A DNA stretch of 36,404 nucleotides, taken from an uncultured Clostridia bacterium. Lineage in GTDB: Bacteria; Bacillota; Clostridia; Christensenellales; DTU072. Within the stretch, counting starts at the first letter, position 1. Each line of letters opens with the position of its first letter. The stretch lies in the NCBI GenBank assembly GCA_934296355.1, contig CAKRAY010000005.1, forward strand, positions 1-36,404, written 5' to 3'. The notes below the pieces were generated by a model that saw nothing but the letters and a program-made list of their open reading frames with translations, was not told where the DNA came from and did no database searches. Positions 27,001-36,329 of this stretch are shown piece after piece. Made by a program: the position numbers and the translations under genes.

Positions 27001-30000
27001 CTATTTCCGAATAAGTACTTACCGGATATCCCGCCTTAATCGCGCGAAGCGCGGGTACTTGGATAAGCGCGGTTTCTACGTCCGCTCCGCGCGACCTTAA
27101 CGAGCGGAGTTTATAAATTTTTCTAAGCAAGTTATCTACGTCGAAGCCCGCTTCTACCATATTCTTATAATAGATAGTGTCGTTATACTCTTTATCCGTC
27201 ATTTGTCCGATAATGCCGGAGAATATGCTCGCGAACTCGCCCTTTAAGTATTCGCCGATAATCTCGTTATACGCCTCTTTGTTGACGGTTTCGGCGTAAG
27301 CGCGGAACGCTTCTCTTATTATCTTTCTCTTTGCGGTTTCCGACCCGCCGCCTCTTATCGCTTTATCCGCTTTTTCGGCGTATTCCGCGGCGTATTGCGC
27401 CGAGATTTCCTTTATATACGTTCTCGCGAACTCGTACGCCTGACGTTCGGTATACGCGTAGGTCTTAGGTAGCGCGTCCAGACTTACGTCTTCGTACGAA
27501 GGTATCGTCCTTTCGTCCGAACACGACTTGATGAGGTCGATTACGTATTCTATGAACGTGGTCGCGGTCGAACCCGCCGGGATATTTCTGTCGAGCGGCA
27601 ATTCCTCCGGAATAGCGTCGATTTTTTCCGCCGCCATACCCGAGATTACTTGCGCTACTCTTATAATTTCTTCGAGGTTCGCCACTATTCTGTTGACGTT
27701 CACTTGCGCGAGTATTTCGTCGTTATACGCTTGTAAAGAGTCTTTTATCGCTTGCGCGACTACGTTTCTTACCGTTTCGTCGTCGAGTCTGAACTCGCTT
27801 TGCGCGTCGGTGTATTCTCCGCCGCTAAATTCCGCTTTCGCCGTGGTCTTGTCGTAGAAGTAGAACCTTATGTTAAGCGTTTGTCCTAAGCCGAGGTCCG
27901 CGCTCAAATCGAGGTACCGCTTGTTAAGACGCGACTCGGAGTAACCCCTTAAATCGTTGTTTATCATCGCGTTCGTATCCATTCCCGACGAGTTAAAGAA
28001 TATCGTCGTCACTTCGTAAGCGTTGTTGAACATATACGTTACGCCCGAGAACTTGAATACTTGTCCGCTTTCGTACCGCGCGCTGATCGTCGAGGGCAGT
28101 TTTATCGTGTTGGCGTTTACCATAGCCGACGACTTAATGCTCTCTATCGGGTCGACGTATACTATATGGTACGCCTTGCCGTTTTGGTAAGCGGTTTCCG
28201 TTTCCAAGCCGATATTGACTTCCTCAAACCTTTCGTTCCAAGGCAAAAGTTTTACTTCCGCTTTGTCTATATCCGCGTAAACGTCAATTCTCGTGCCGCC
28301 CACGTTGACGTCTTTTCCTAAGGACGGTACGTACTCGTTATAGCCGAGTATGGTAGCGGACGCCATGAGTTCGCCTCTGTCCACGCCGTTATCCGTTCCC
28401 TTATAGGTAAGTTTTCCGGAATCTACCTTTTCTTTCCACTTCGGGTTGATTTCCCATTGTATGCCGGAAACGGTTATGTTCTTGCCGTTTATGTTTACGA
28501 CTACCGATTGCGGAAGTTTCGTGGTCGTGCCGAAGTCCTCTGCTACGTTGTAATTATAGATATTGTTAATCTTAATCACGCCGTCTTTTATTGCGAAGCC
28601 CGTACCCTTACTACCGTTATAACCTCTGGTTATGAGCGCGGGAACGCTTTCTATCGTGAACTTTCTTCTTATTCTGAATCCTTCCGCCGTAAGCGCGCTT
28701 ACGGTAATCTCTCTGTTGCTCGCCTCGTCGCTCGTCTTGTAGATGGCTTCCGCGGGTATGGAACGAATCAAATCGCCCACGCTTATACCGTCGAAGAACA
28801 TCGTCGTGGATTCCACGAGCCAGTTTTCGAGTATCTCGTCGGTTGCGGAAACTCTGTATCTGAAGTCGCGGGTCGCTTGCGAACCGTCGTTATACACGCC
28901 GCCCACGCTGATTTTCACGTCGCCGAAGACGAAATCGTCTTTGTACTTCGCCATACCCGTGCTTTCGTAATGCTCTATCTCTTCTTGCAAGGTCTTTCTG
29001 CTGTCTTCGTTAAGATAGAAGCCGCCCGTGAAGAGGAGTTCCGCTTTGAGGTCATACGAACCGACGGACGCGCCCAGACTTACCGTGTAACCGTCGGGAG
29101 CGGACGTACCGTTACGATATACCATATCGCTTACGTCCATTATCTTTTCGAGGTTGTTAATGCTTATGTCTTTATCTCTAAGCATAACTCTTTCGCCCGC
29201 GGTCACTCTGACGTGTTTTAAGTAATGCTCCGCTCTGTACCTCAGTTCTCTGAGCGTGATTACCGCTACGTCCGTCGCGTCGTCGGGGTTGACGAGCCTT
29301 ACGGTAGAAGTATTTTCCGTCATGCCGGGAACGTCGATTATAACGCCGCTTTCCACGCCGTAACTAACGTATTCGCTTAATTTCTCGCCCGAGAACGGCA
29401 CGCCGTTAACTTCTGTAACAAGCCTGTCGAGATAGTTCTCGGAGAGGTTTCTTTCGGTTAAATACACCACGAGTTCGGACAGCGTGATTTTCACGCTCGA
29501 AGTACGACCCTTAATCACGACTTTGTCGTCGTTCACTAACGGATAGTACGTACCCATAGCGTCTTTCAGATAAAGTTTTACCGAAATAACGTCGCTTTGC
29601 GTACCTTCGTCATAGGCGTAAGTAACTTTCGCCACTTCGCTAAGGCGTTTGTCTACCGCCGTGCCGGAAGCGTCTTTCATCGTAATATAGTACTGTTCGA
29701 AGTCGTCGTTCGACAAAATTCTTTGTTTGTCGTAGTCGAAAGCGTTCTTTTCCACGACTATTCTCGCCGTTCCGAACAAGTCCGATATGAATTCCAGCGG
29801 CGTAACCGTCGCAAACAAACTGTACCTATCCTTGCCCTCTTTGTTCTCGTCGCAAGTATACAAACCTATCTTCGCCACGGGAACGTCTCCGTCGCTCGCC
29901 GCGCCGGTGCTTATTCTCGGATACGCGTTATACGCGCCCGGCAGATAGAAGCCTATCTTATTGTCGGTAACGCGTAACAAATCGCTGATTTTTTGCTTTT

Positions 30001-33000
30001 CGGGAAGTATTTCTCCCGCAACGTTTTGCACGGTCACATAGTACTTCGCGTACTCTCCGCCGAGAGTTACCGCGTTGACGTCGAGCGAGTAGTTTTCCAC
30101 GATAACGCTTAGGTAAACTTTAATTTCCACGCCCGAACCTTCTTCGTCGCTGCCCGTACCTATGGTGGTCACTACGTTAACCATCGAATTCGGCGCGAAG
30201 AAAATGTTTTCCGTTTCTCTCGCCATTCTCCAAGCGAGGTTGCCGTAGAATACGCTTCTGCCGTCGCTGAACTTGGCGTCGAGCGCGTTCGGCAAGGAGA
30301 AGTTGTCGTCGAAAGTGTTCGCGTAGTAGGTGTAATAGGTCACTTGCGTGGTACCCGTTTCTCCTCTGTCCACTCTCGCTACGGTCTTAGTCGTTTCTAT
30401 TTCGCCCTTCTTCGCATAGAAAACTATGCCGGTCGGGTCTTTGCTGAGTACGTTTACGCAAATCGTAATATATCTGTATCCGCTTATCCGGTTACCTATT
30501 TTACTCATAACCGAGAATTTAAGCGTACCCGTCAACGCGTCGGCGTCGATGTTTATGCGGTATCTATACTTAGTTACCTTTCTCGTCCTCGTGTCGCCGT
30601 ATTCGTCGACGTAGGTTTCTTCCACCTCGTACCCTTCTTTAAGTACGAGCGGAACGCGGTTGCCGTTTCCGTCCGTATAAGTATATACGGGCGTTCCGTC
30701 CGGGTCGTATTTCACGCACCATTCTAAGTCTACGAACTTATGTTTGGTCGTTCTGCCGTTGTCGTCCTCGAAGTAGATTATCGCCGTTTCGGGAAGGATG
30801 AACGAACTCGATTTAAGCGGGTCGACTTTGTAGTAGCCGAGCGTCGTTTCGTCGCCCATATCCGCCACGCTGGGCGTAAACTCTTCTTCGGTGAGTTCGT
30901 TGGTTTCCACAATCGCGCTCTCTTTGACTTCGAGTACCGGACATTCCGCTTCGATTCTTATCATAATAATCGGGAATACCGTGCTTTCCGTCTTTTCGTC
31001 GTCGATAATGCAGTTATCCACCACGCTTAACGAATGCATTTCCTTGCCGTTGTCGACGGCGTAGAACAAGCGGAACATATACCTGAAATTGAGCGCGCTC
31101 GTAGTAATGTAATTGCCGTTGTTAGTGACGAACTCGTACGTTTCGTCGCCGTTTAGGTACGCTTCGTACTCTTCTTCGCTCAAATACGCTCTCTCGCCGG
31201 TCGCTCTGTTGCGGAAGTAGTAGAACGGACGGTTTACGGATTCTTTGGATTCGCTTCTTACGTACGTTTTTTCGTCCTCTAACTTGTACTTGTACGCCTT
31301 ACCCTTGCCGTATTCGACCGTTTCGTACTCGTCGAGTTGCGCGCTCAGACCGTTCTTATTCAAAATCTCTTTCAATCTCATTTCGGTAAGCACGTTTCTT
31401 TGACGAACGTAATTGTTGTCGTTCGCGTAAAGGTCGCCGTAGCGCACGTTGCCGCTCTCGTCCATGTACTTAACTTGTTTCTTCTTCAATTCGTCGCGGA
31501 GCGAAGCGTACGACATAGTCGTAGTCGTCCAGTCGCTCGCCTCGTAAAGTTGCTCGTAAACGTATTCTTTATAGTACGAACCCGCCGTGCTGATATTGGT
31601 AACCGATTGGTTGCCCCACGTTACCGAATAACTTTCGGCGCCGTTTTCGTCCTTGTAATAAACGTAGTTTCCGGAATATCTGTCACCGTTTTTCGCTAAG
31701 CCCGAGACTATCTTCATATTGAAACCGTACTCGTACGCTCTGCCGTTGTTATCCACGAAAACGAAGACGGGTTTTCTCGCGATATCGTAACTTCCCGTAT
31801 CGTAGTAGTTCGCTTGATACAAGCCGTAAATCTTATCGCTCGAATCCACGACGTCGGCGTTATACTCGTCGGGGTCGAAGGAGTCGAGGTCGCCGAACTT
31901 GACGTGCGAGAACGCCCTCTTTTCCACGTTGACGCGGAGCGCGATTAACTGACCGTGGAAGTAGGTGTGCAAATATAGTAAGTTGCCGCTCGGCTTAACC
32001 ATGTCTTCGCGGTTATCGCCTAAGGACGATTTATCGAAACTCCACTTATAACGCTCGTAGTCGATACCCGCGTCGGTGGTCAAAACGTTGGTGTAACTCT
32101 TCGCTATGTACTCGCTCTTGACGCCGTTGTTATGTAAGTAACTTTCTTCCCACTTGAACTTGATATTGAACGCGTAATTCGAGAAGTAGGAGTTGACGAA
32201 CGCTTCCACAGCCTCGTTATACGCCGCCGCTACTTCGCCGTCGGTGTAGTACTTGGTTAAGTTAAGGTTGGTTACGTCCGACATATACGAATACTTGGAA
32301 AGTAAGTACGCGTACGGGTCGATGCTGATTTCGTCTACGACGGGAACCAATTTTTCGGGTTCGGAAACGTTGTCGTAGTAGATTACCGCCGTTTCGGAAG
32401 TTTCTATCTCTCTGTTCGTTACTATAATACGCACGGGGAAGGTCGTTTCGCCCATCATTCCCGGCGCGACGATAACTTGCGTCACTATCATATAACCCTT
32501 AAGGGTTACCGCGTTGTCCCAATCGATTACGAACGTGGAATCGAACGTGTACGCTTCGGAGGTGGAAGAGGAAGTTCTTACGATTACCGCGACTTTGTCC
32601 GCGAGCGGTTCGCAAGGCTCCATAACGTACAACGTTATCGGCGAAGGCGTACTCGAAATGAGCGTGCCGTCGTCGTCGTATTCTTCCAAAACGAAGTTTT
32701 TATCTTCTTCGCTATAATATTCGGGATAATCGAGCAGCGGGTCGTGATAGAGTTTTTCTATCGAACCGAGTTCCGCTTTGTAGTTGGTCGTGAAGCGAAT
32801 GAAATATCTTCTCACTTCGCCCATGAAACTGCCGTTCGTTCTCGGCGCGTATTGCGTCTTGCACGCTTCGGTGATTTTTACGCTTTCGGGGTCGTATTCG
32901 AACAATAAGTTTCTGTCCGCGTTGGTCGTTCCCGGAATTATATACACATAGTCGCCGTCGTCGTTAACGAGCGCCTTGCTCATATCGTAATAGTAATATT

Positions 33001-36000
33001 TGTCGTCCATGTCGTGGAACACGATATCGCTTATGCCGAGCCAATAAACGTACGTCGTGCCGTCGACTGCGGTATAGATATAGTCGTCGTCGATGACTTT
33101 CATCATTCCGTAATAAGTGAAGTACGTGTAGCCCTCTTCGCTCACTTTTATCAAATCTCCGAGCGAGGACAGCATAAACCTCACCTTGGTAATGTCTTGG
33201 TTATTCGCGTCTTCGGAGTTGAAGAACGAGCCGCCCGACTCCTCTATCGGGTCGCGCGTAACCGTCTTTTTCGCGCCGAGCTCGAACACCATCATAGTGC
33301 CTTTCTTTATAAGCGTGTCGTCGACCGTAACGTTGTTACGGAACACGTAAAAATCGAAGTCGAGCGGGTTGTATTCGGCGAGATAATCGGTATAGAAGAA
33401 AACTTCCAAAGTTTTATGTAATTCCGTATAATACGGGCTTACGCCTTCCAGATTTTCGAAGAAACCGACCGTATACATATCGTATTTGTTCTTGTCGGGT
33501 TCCAAACCGGTAACTCTGTCCTCGAAACCGGCGTCTACCTTAATGTTACCGATAAGTCCTTTTACTCTGAAAAGGTTTTGCAAGGTTTCGTTCGACGAGG
33601 TTATTTCCAACTGTTCGGGTTCGGGTACGACGTAAGCGTCCTCGCAAAGCGCGGTGATTATACTGGTAAGCGAAAGGTTAAAGTCGTTATCCGCGAACGA
33701 TTTCACGTCGTCGGTTATCGACGTTTCGTTATTCATATACGCGCTCATAGACGCCATGAAGACGTCCTCTCTTATTTTCAGTTTAGGAATGACTTGCGTA
33801 CCGTTCTTCGTAACGCATTCGATACTTACCCAAACGTAACCCATCGCATGCTCCGCGTCGTCGCGCTCTTGCCGGATAATTTTTTGTATTTCCTCTTGAC
33901 TGAGCGTATCGCGTACGTCATCGTACTTCTCGTCTTCTTGGAAGTCGTTATAGTCGTACTTCAATCTCTTGTACGTTTCGTTATTGAAACTTACGTCGTC
34001 GGACGCAAGCGTGATTATCTTGGAACTCTCCGAGCCCGTGAGCCAAACCACGAGGTCGAACGCGCTTCTGCCTTGCTTTCTGTAATAGCCCTCGAATTCG
34101 TGGTCGGTGACGATCTGGTCGTATTTAAGGGTAAACGACAACCCGGCGTTGTTCGCCAGCACATACGGCGTATTCAAACCCGAACTTTCGCCGAACGTCG
34201 CCGATAGCAGTTTACTTAAATCGACCGTTTCTTGCGAACTGAACACGAAATCGCCTTTCAGCGTGCCGGAATACGTGATTATCTCTCCGAGCGGATTGAA
34301 CGAACTGAAGTCCATCGACGCGATAGTGACGTATTCGCCGAACCGTACCGGTATCAATTCGAGTTGGAATATCATCGTGGACGGCATACCCGGTTCTACG
34401 CCTACGTCGGTAAACAGTTTTATCGTCATCTCGTTACTGTCGACGTCCCAAGTAAGCGTGAAGTAACTCTTTTCAAGCATAACTTCCGCGCTGGAAATAC
34501 CGAGCATAATCGCTATTTGGTCCATAGTGTACGGCAACATAGAGTCGAGGATATTGATTATCTGTCTGGTCGTATAAGTACCGTTACCCGTTTGTTCGAG
34601 CATATCTTTGACGAGTTCTATATCGACCCTGAGCGTTTCGGTGTTTTTGGAGAACAAGTCGGTAAGTATCTTCTCGGTAAACGAGGTCTTGTCCATTATC
34701 TTTTTCAAAATGGAATTTTCTTTATCCGAAGTCGCCGGATCGAGTATGCTATCAACTATCGACACTATCGTATCGTCGATTATTCGGAAGAACTTCCCTA
34801 AAACCTCCGCTAAATCGAGGTGTTCGTCGTAAACTTTCGGGAAACCGAGCCGCTCGACGTCGATCCACCCGTACAAATATTCAAGACCCGTAATATCGAG
34901 GTAAGAACGCTCGTCGTGGTAGTAAAGACCCATTACCAATTCGCCGTTCGCTATGTCCGTGAACTGTATGAAAACTTCGTTTTTCGAGTTGTCGTAAGGC
35001 TGAATTTGCGTTCTTATCAAAGCGTCGTACTGCGCGTCCCACGACGGTATGTACAACGTGCCGTCGAACTCGTAGTTACCGTAAACGAACGGGTTGTAGT
35101 ATGCCATATCGAGTTTTAACTCTTCGGGATACGTCCAGCCGTAGTCGAAATGCACGTTGGAAGTATAGTTATAAAGTTGTCCCGCGCTCTGAACGATACC
35201 GCGGAACGCGAAAAACGCGTTGGTAAGCACGTCGGAAGCGTGCTGCTTATCCGGCGATATCAACGCTTGCAAATCTGCGGAAATCGTCTGCACGTCGGCG
35301 TTCGCCACCGTGGAGAACTTGAAGCCCAAGAACTTTTGCGTCATCGGGTCCCACTTTCTTTCGAACACGCCGAGCAAATCTCTCAGCATTTCGTTGACGT
35401 TGCCGCTGATTGCGTCGAGAACGACCGAGTAGAACAACAAACTCGTCACGTCGCCGTTAAAGACTTTCTTGAAGTTGTCGCCGACGAGCGCGGTCATCGT
35501 TTCGTTAATAGAACCCGTACCGGCGTCGCCTTGCAAACCTAATTTTTCCAACAAGCCTTCTACCGAGAGCGACATTAAAAGTCTGACCAGTTGCTGATAC
35601 ATAACCGTATCGCCGAAGTTCTCGAAACTTCTCTTATATCCTTGGATATTGACGTATAAAATATTGCCGGGGTTGTCGGCGTTACTGTTAAGTCCGTCGA
35701 AATAAAGTCCGATCATGACTTCGTTGGTCGCGCCGTTGTACCACTCTATGCTTATATCGGATTTTTTAATCGCTTCGTTATGTATTTCCAAAGCGGAAAC
35801 GAGTTTTCTCGTGCCTTGCGGGTTCTGCTCGTCGTAATACTGTCCGTTTTCGTAATATTTGTAAATGGGGTTGCCGTTTTCGTCCTCGTGCGGGTAGGTG
35901 TAAAGGAACGCTTGAATTTTCAACGCGAAGTTACCTACCGTTCTGTTGGAAACGTCGAGAAGGTCGATATCGAAATCCACTCCCATATAGTATCCGCTGT

Positions 36001-36241
36001 CGACGAACGACTCGCTGTCGAGGTATTTTCTTAAAGCGGTAATCGAGCCGGTGAATTCGTCAACTGCTTGCTTGCTGGTCGTATGGTCTTTGTTGTATTC
36101 GTTTTCCTCGCCCTCTTGTATAAAGTAGAACGATTCGGTTACGGGGTCTTTGAGTTCGCACCCCGCAAATACAATCGCCATGCAAAGCGCCAGCAGCGCG
36201 CACAGCAAAAACTTCTTAAATAGACCGCTTCTCGTACTCAT
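24053..36241 (-). CDS. Giant 4062-aa multidomain surface lipoprotein
   Basis: The N-terminus (MSTRSGLFKKF, hydrophobic core, VFAGC) gives a lipid-attachment Cys at residue 28. Beta-rich modules follow, including a GLYF...LYVNIQG unit (about 178-200) and the unit shared with the neighbour (about 414-480). Modules with signatures IDPYAY (about 1305), VDPLKS (1806), VDPIES (2695) and YNPFEF (3475) recur. A helical stretch of about 450 residues (2804-3250) lies directly after the 2695 module. The end has no beta-helix, anchor or sorting signal. It is the first gene after the predicted promoter and lies 14 bp upstream of the second giant gene. No enzyme motif is recognised. It is likely an extracytoplasmic, membrane-tethered structural or binding protein, by inference only. 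The reading frame is intact over 12.2 kb. Confidence 0.9.
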   Translation of the reverse strand: MSTRSGLFKKFLLCALLALCMAIVFAGCELKDPVTESFYFIQEGEENEYNKDHTTSKQAVDEFTGSITALRKYLDSESFVDSGYYMGVDFDIDLLDVSNRTVGNFALKIQAFLYTYPHEDENGNPIYKYYENGQYYDEQNPQGTRKLVSALEIHNEAIKKSDISIEWYNGATNEVMIGLYFDGLNSNADNPGNILYVNIQGYKRSFENFGDTVMYQQLVRLLMSLSVEGLLEKLGLQGDAGTGSINETMTALVGDNFKKVFNGDVTSLLFYSVVLDAISGNVNEMLRDLLGVFERKWDPMTQKFLGFKFSTVANADVQTISADLQALISPDKQHASDVLTNAFFAFRGIVQSAGQLYNYTSNVHFDYGWTYPEELKLDMAYYNPFVYGNYEFDGTLYIPSWDAQYDALIRTQIQPYDNSKNEVFIQFTDIANGELVMGLYYHDERSYLDITGLEYLYGWIDVERLGFPKVYDEHLDLAEVLGKFFRIIDDTIVSIVDSILDPATSDKENSILKKIMDKTSFTEKILTDLFSKNTETLRVDIELVKDMLEQTGNGTYTTRQIINILDSMLPYTMDQIAIMLGISSAEVMLEKSYFTLTWDVDSNEMTIKLFTDVGVEPGMPSTMIFQLELIPVRFGEYVTIASMDFSSFNPLGEIITYSGTLKGDFVFSSQETVDLSKLLSATFGESSGLNTPYVLANNAGLSFTLKYDQIVTDHEFEGYYRKQGRSAFDLVVWLTGSESSKIITLASDDVSFNNETYKRLKYDYNDFQEDEKYDDVRDTLSQEEIQKIIRQERDDAEHAMGYVWVSIECVTKNGTQVIPKLKIREDVFMASMSAYMNNETSITDDVKSFADNDFNLSLTSIITALCEDAYVVPEPEQLEITSSNETLQNLFRVKGLIGNIKVDAGFEDRVTGLEPDKNKYDMYTVGFFENLEGVSPYYTELHKTLEVFFYTDYLAEYNPLDFDFYVFRNNVTVDDTLIKKGTMMVFELGAKKTVTRDPIEESGGSFFNSEDANNQDITKVRFMLSSLGDLIKVSEEGYTYFTYYGMMKVIDDDYIYTAVDGTTYVYWLGISDIVFHDMDDKYYYYDMSKALVNDDGDYVYIIPGTTNADRNLLFEYDPESVKITEACKTQYAPRTNGSFMGEVRRYFIRFTTNYKAELGSIEKLYHDPLLDYPEYYSEEDKNFVLEEYDDDGTLISSTPSPITLYVMEPCEPLADKVAVIVRTSSSTSEAYTFDSTFVIDWDNAVTLKGYMIVTQVIVAPGMMGETTFPVRIIVTNREIETSETAVIYYDNVSEPEKLVPVVDEISIDPYAYLLSKYSYMSDVTNLNLTKYYTDGEVAAAYNEAVEAFVNSYFSNYAFNIKFKWEESYLHNNGVKSEYIAKSYTNVLTTDAGIDYERYKWSFDKSSLGDNREDMVKPSGNLLYLHTYFHGQLIALRVNVEKRAFSHVKFGDLDSFDPDEYNADVVDSSDKIYGLYQANYYDTGSYDIARKPVFVFVDNNGRAYEYGFNMKIVSGLAKNGDRYSGNYVYYKDENGAESYSVTWGNQSVTNISTAGSYYKEYVYEQLYEASDWTTTTMSYASLRDELKKKQVKYMDESGNVRYGDLYANDNNYVRQRNVLTEMRLKEILNKNGLSAQLDEYETVEYGKGKAYKYKLEDEKTYVRSESKESVNRPFYYFRNRATGERAYLSEEEYEAYLNGDETYEFVTNNGNYITTSALNFRYMFRLFYAVDNGKEMHSLSVVDNCIIDDEKTESTVFPIIMIRIEAECPVLEVKESAIVETNELTEEEFTPSVADMGDETTLGYYKVDPLKSSSFILPETAIIYFEDDNGRTTKHKFVDLEWCVKYDPDGTPVYTYTDGNGNRVPLVLKEGYEVEETYVDEYGDTRTRKVTKYRYRINIDADALTGTLKFSVMSKIGNRISGYRYITICVNVLSKDPTGIVFYAKKGEIETTKTVARVDRGETGTTQVTYYTYYANTFDDNFSLPNALDAKFSDGRSVFYGNLAWRMARETENIFFAPNSMVNVVTTIGTGSDEEGSGVEIKVYLSVIVENYSLDVNAVTLGGEYAKYYVTVQNVAGEILPEKQKISDLLRVTDNKIGFYLPGAYNAYPRISTGAASDGDVPVAKIGLYTCDENKEGKDRYSLFATVTPLEFISDLFGTARIVVEKNAFDYDKQRILSNDDFEQYYITMKDASGTAVDKRLSEVAKVTYAYDEGTQSDVISVKLYLKDAMGTYYPLVNDDKVVIKGRTSSVKITLSELVVYLTERNLSENYLDRLVTEVNGVPFSGEKLSEYVSYGVESGVIIDVPGMTENTSTVRLVNPDDATDVAVITLRELRYRAEHYLKHVRVTAGERVMLRDKDISINNLEKIMDVSDMVYRNGTSAPDGYTVSLGASVGSYDLKAELLFTGGFYLNEDSRKTLQEEIEHYESTGMAKYKDDFVFGDVKISVGGVYNDGSQATRDFRYRVSATDEILENWLVESTTMFFDGISVGDLIRSIPAEAIYKTSDEASNREITVSALTAEGFRIRRKFTIESVPALITRGYNGSKGTGFAIKDGVIKINNIYNYNVAEDFGTTTKLPQSVVVNINGKNITVSGIQWEINPKWKEKVDSGKLTYKGTDNGVDRGELMASATILGYNEYVPSLGKDVNVGGTRIDVYADIDKAEVKLLPWNERFEEVNIGLETETAYQNGKAYHIVYVDPIESIKSSAMVNANTIKLPSTISARYESGQVFKFSGVTYMFNNAYEVTTIFFNSSGMDTNAMINNDLRGYSESRLNKRYLDLSADLGLGQTLNIRFYFYDKTTAKAEFSGGEYTDAQSEFRLDDETVRNVVAQAIKDSLQAYNDEILAQVNVNRIVANLEEIIRVAQVISGMAAEKIDAIPEELPLDRNIPAGSTATTFIEYVIDLIKSCSDERTIPSYEDVSLDALPKTYAYTERQAYEFARTYIKEISAQYAAEYAEKADKAIRGGGSETAKRKIIREAFRAYAETVNKEAYNEIIGEYLKGEFASIFSGIIGQMTDKEYNDTIYYKNMVEAGFDVDNLLRKIYKLRSLRSRGADVETALIQVPALRAIKAGYPVSTYSEIATALVIETLYEAFDFADEKVNASSEDMIKIRSVIQRIAEKQIVSVSLGRNFTTASFVSEYAFNESTVDGGDERKISKKFIRTYLINLISETMDFTRAKGDGSGDWEEFRNEVSSNVIGYSFGEINNFSTMINQTRKELISSSSVRTRVRTFLTTGISDFISAVYAENKYVNEIRLLRVDNGIIFTGTFSEDEFKAMLDEHKGLYLADRYRDYSSYPTSVVVYFNDGNESKGNEGGFPYVITTPSAFWSETEKGIRGAKVSELTAISTEVRLRLEIEDHALTAEERVITSALILEAADFVESAALERKTEDNAYVMTKTVRDATTVDVWFYAASDTAKTKRLYKATVLRKRKPGATDITNAVSEFFGYDSEGNVMYKFENKYDDTLTVTSQTMYVYNPFEFNKAKHLPSLIVASGEKQTVKWSNVNVNPTGNIGSNEEISGQIKSLTGAENRLTMRLFVAKWAYAGMYQVTEAITETEYEVNGVTKHFVLMNPLQFYFSQYASYSARDYYLVKFNVSIMTENEDTGEMEEQRIMLTPSGALAGVSFTQRLFYPENSRDLEYGTNDDTMAVVNERSKYMLYWDKTTMNRVINARLADVKGLVYLGNSEIGSNYSLLMLRANGDKLTPTEAGYSYEQMRIDSAQMTIVDKTDANIPSGTIKLYEDVEAGLMAKDGQISVVIGPNGYLPSTANVKLFENHISYGKDELTVRLLWNSAYDKVLRGLIEFVAFAYPDIEEAAAREDLATNILMGWNDYSESEKAEIIKKAVEYEKDLNDYIKYTDEQALLDAYELLAINEKYDYSQGARYLSGGANNSVRATVLVRVNGKTDVYAQTMKIKMLFEDCTPIKYYVFEAADGISWKYVEAKLTVDNYQQYGNGANAQPIYIGVRKQYYDDATKKTGYEIDGRPTPYDEIGSDMYKLLQIYSDLDKKDPSGGGMDGLKLIEITDIVWTYDAENNKIVSSSFVICGYEVTSRLLQITLTKND
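26500..27830 (-). other. Alpha-helical insertion in the 4062-aa lipoprotein
   Basis: About residues 2804-3250 are helical (for example AQYAAEYAEKADKAI and RKIIREAFRAYAET). They are flanked on both sides by beta strands (RFYFYDKTTAKAEF before, VNEIRLLRVDNG after). The position, right after a VDP module, mirrors the much longer helical region of the partner protein. Confidence 0.6.
34780..35000 (-). other. N-terminal module of the 4062-aa lipoprotein shared with its neighbour
   Basis: About residues 414-487. DNSKNE is followed by LVMGLYYHDERSYLDITG, YLYGWIDVERLG and a helix starting DLAEVLGKFF. The same order of blocks occurs at about residues 345-430 of the 5566-aa protein. The open beta sheet with paired lipid-anchored context loosely recalls LolA/LppX-like folds, but that resemblance is only a guess. 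Confidence 0.6.
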
Positions 36242-36253
36242 CGTAACGAATTA

Positions 36254-36258
36254 CCTCC
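36254..36258 (-). promoter_or_regulatory. Ribosome binding site of the 4062-aa lipoprotein gene
   Basis: GGAGG on the minus strand with a 12-nt spacer to the ATG at 36241. This is longer than the 5-9 nt usual for strong sites. No nearer start codon in frame is seen, and the signal peptide begins properly at this ATG. Confidence 0.6.
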
Positions 36259-36267
36259 CGAAAAAGA

Positions 36268-36298
36268 GTATAGTATACCCTTTTGTATAATATTATAC
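36268..36298. promoter_or_regulatory. Two GTATA-half-site palindromes downstream of and over the -10 box
   Basis: GTATAGTATAC (36268-36278) and GTATAATATTATAC (36285-36298) are both perfect palindromes built on GTATA/TATAC half sites. The second overlaps the -10 box and the first lies just after the predicted transcript start. They could be operators, though AT-rich promoter DNA produces such palindromes easily. A related GGTATAC...TATAC pair lies at 4480-4497. Confidence 0.4.
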
Positions 36299-36319
36299 TA
36301 CGTATAAACAAAAAGTCAA
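36292..36319 (-). promoter_or_regulatory. Putative sigma-A promoter of the giant lipoprotein operon
   Basis: On the minus strand, TTGACT (36314-36319) and a perfect TATAAT (36292-36297) are separated by 16 bp. Transcription would start near 36285, giving a leader of about 45 nt that contains the GGAGG site. It should drive the two lipoprotein genes and the ABC transporter. Confidence 0.75.
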
Positions 36320-36329
36320 GAGATAATAT

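Noticed and set aside
7338..36241. Giant genes as polyketide or non-ribosomal peptide synthases
   Set aside because: No carrier-protein, ketosynthase, condensation or adenylation motifs are present; lipoprotein signals and beta-module patterns point to surface proteins.
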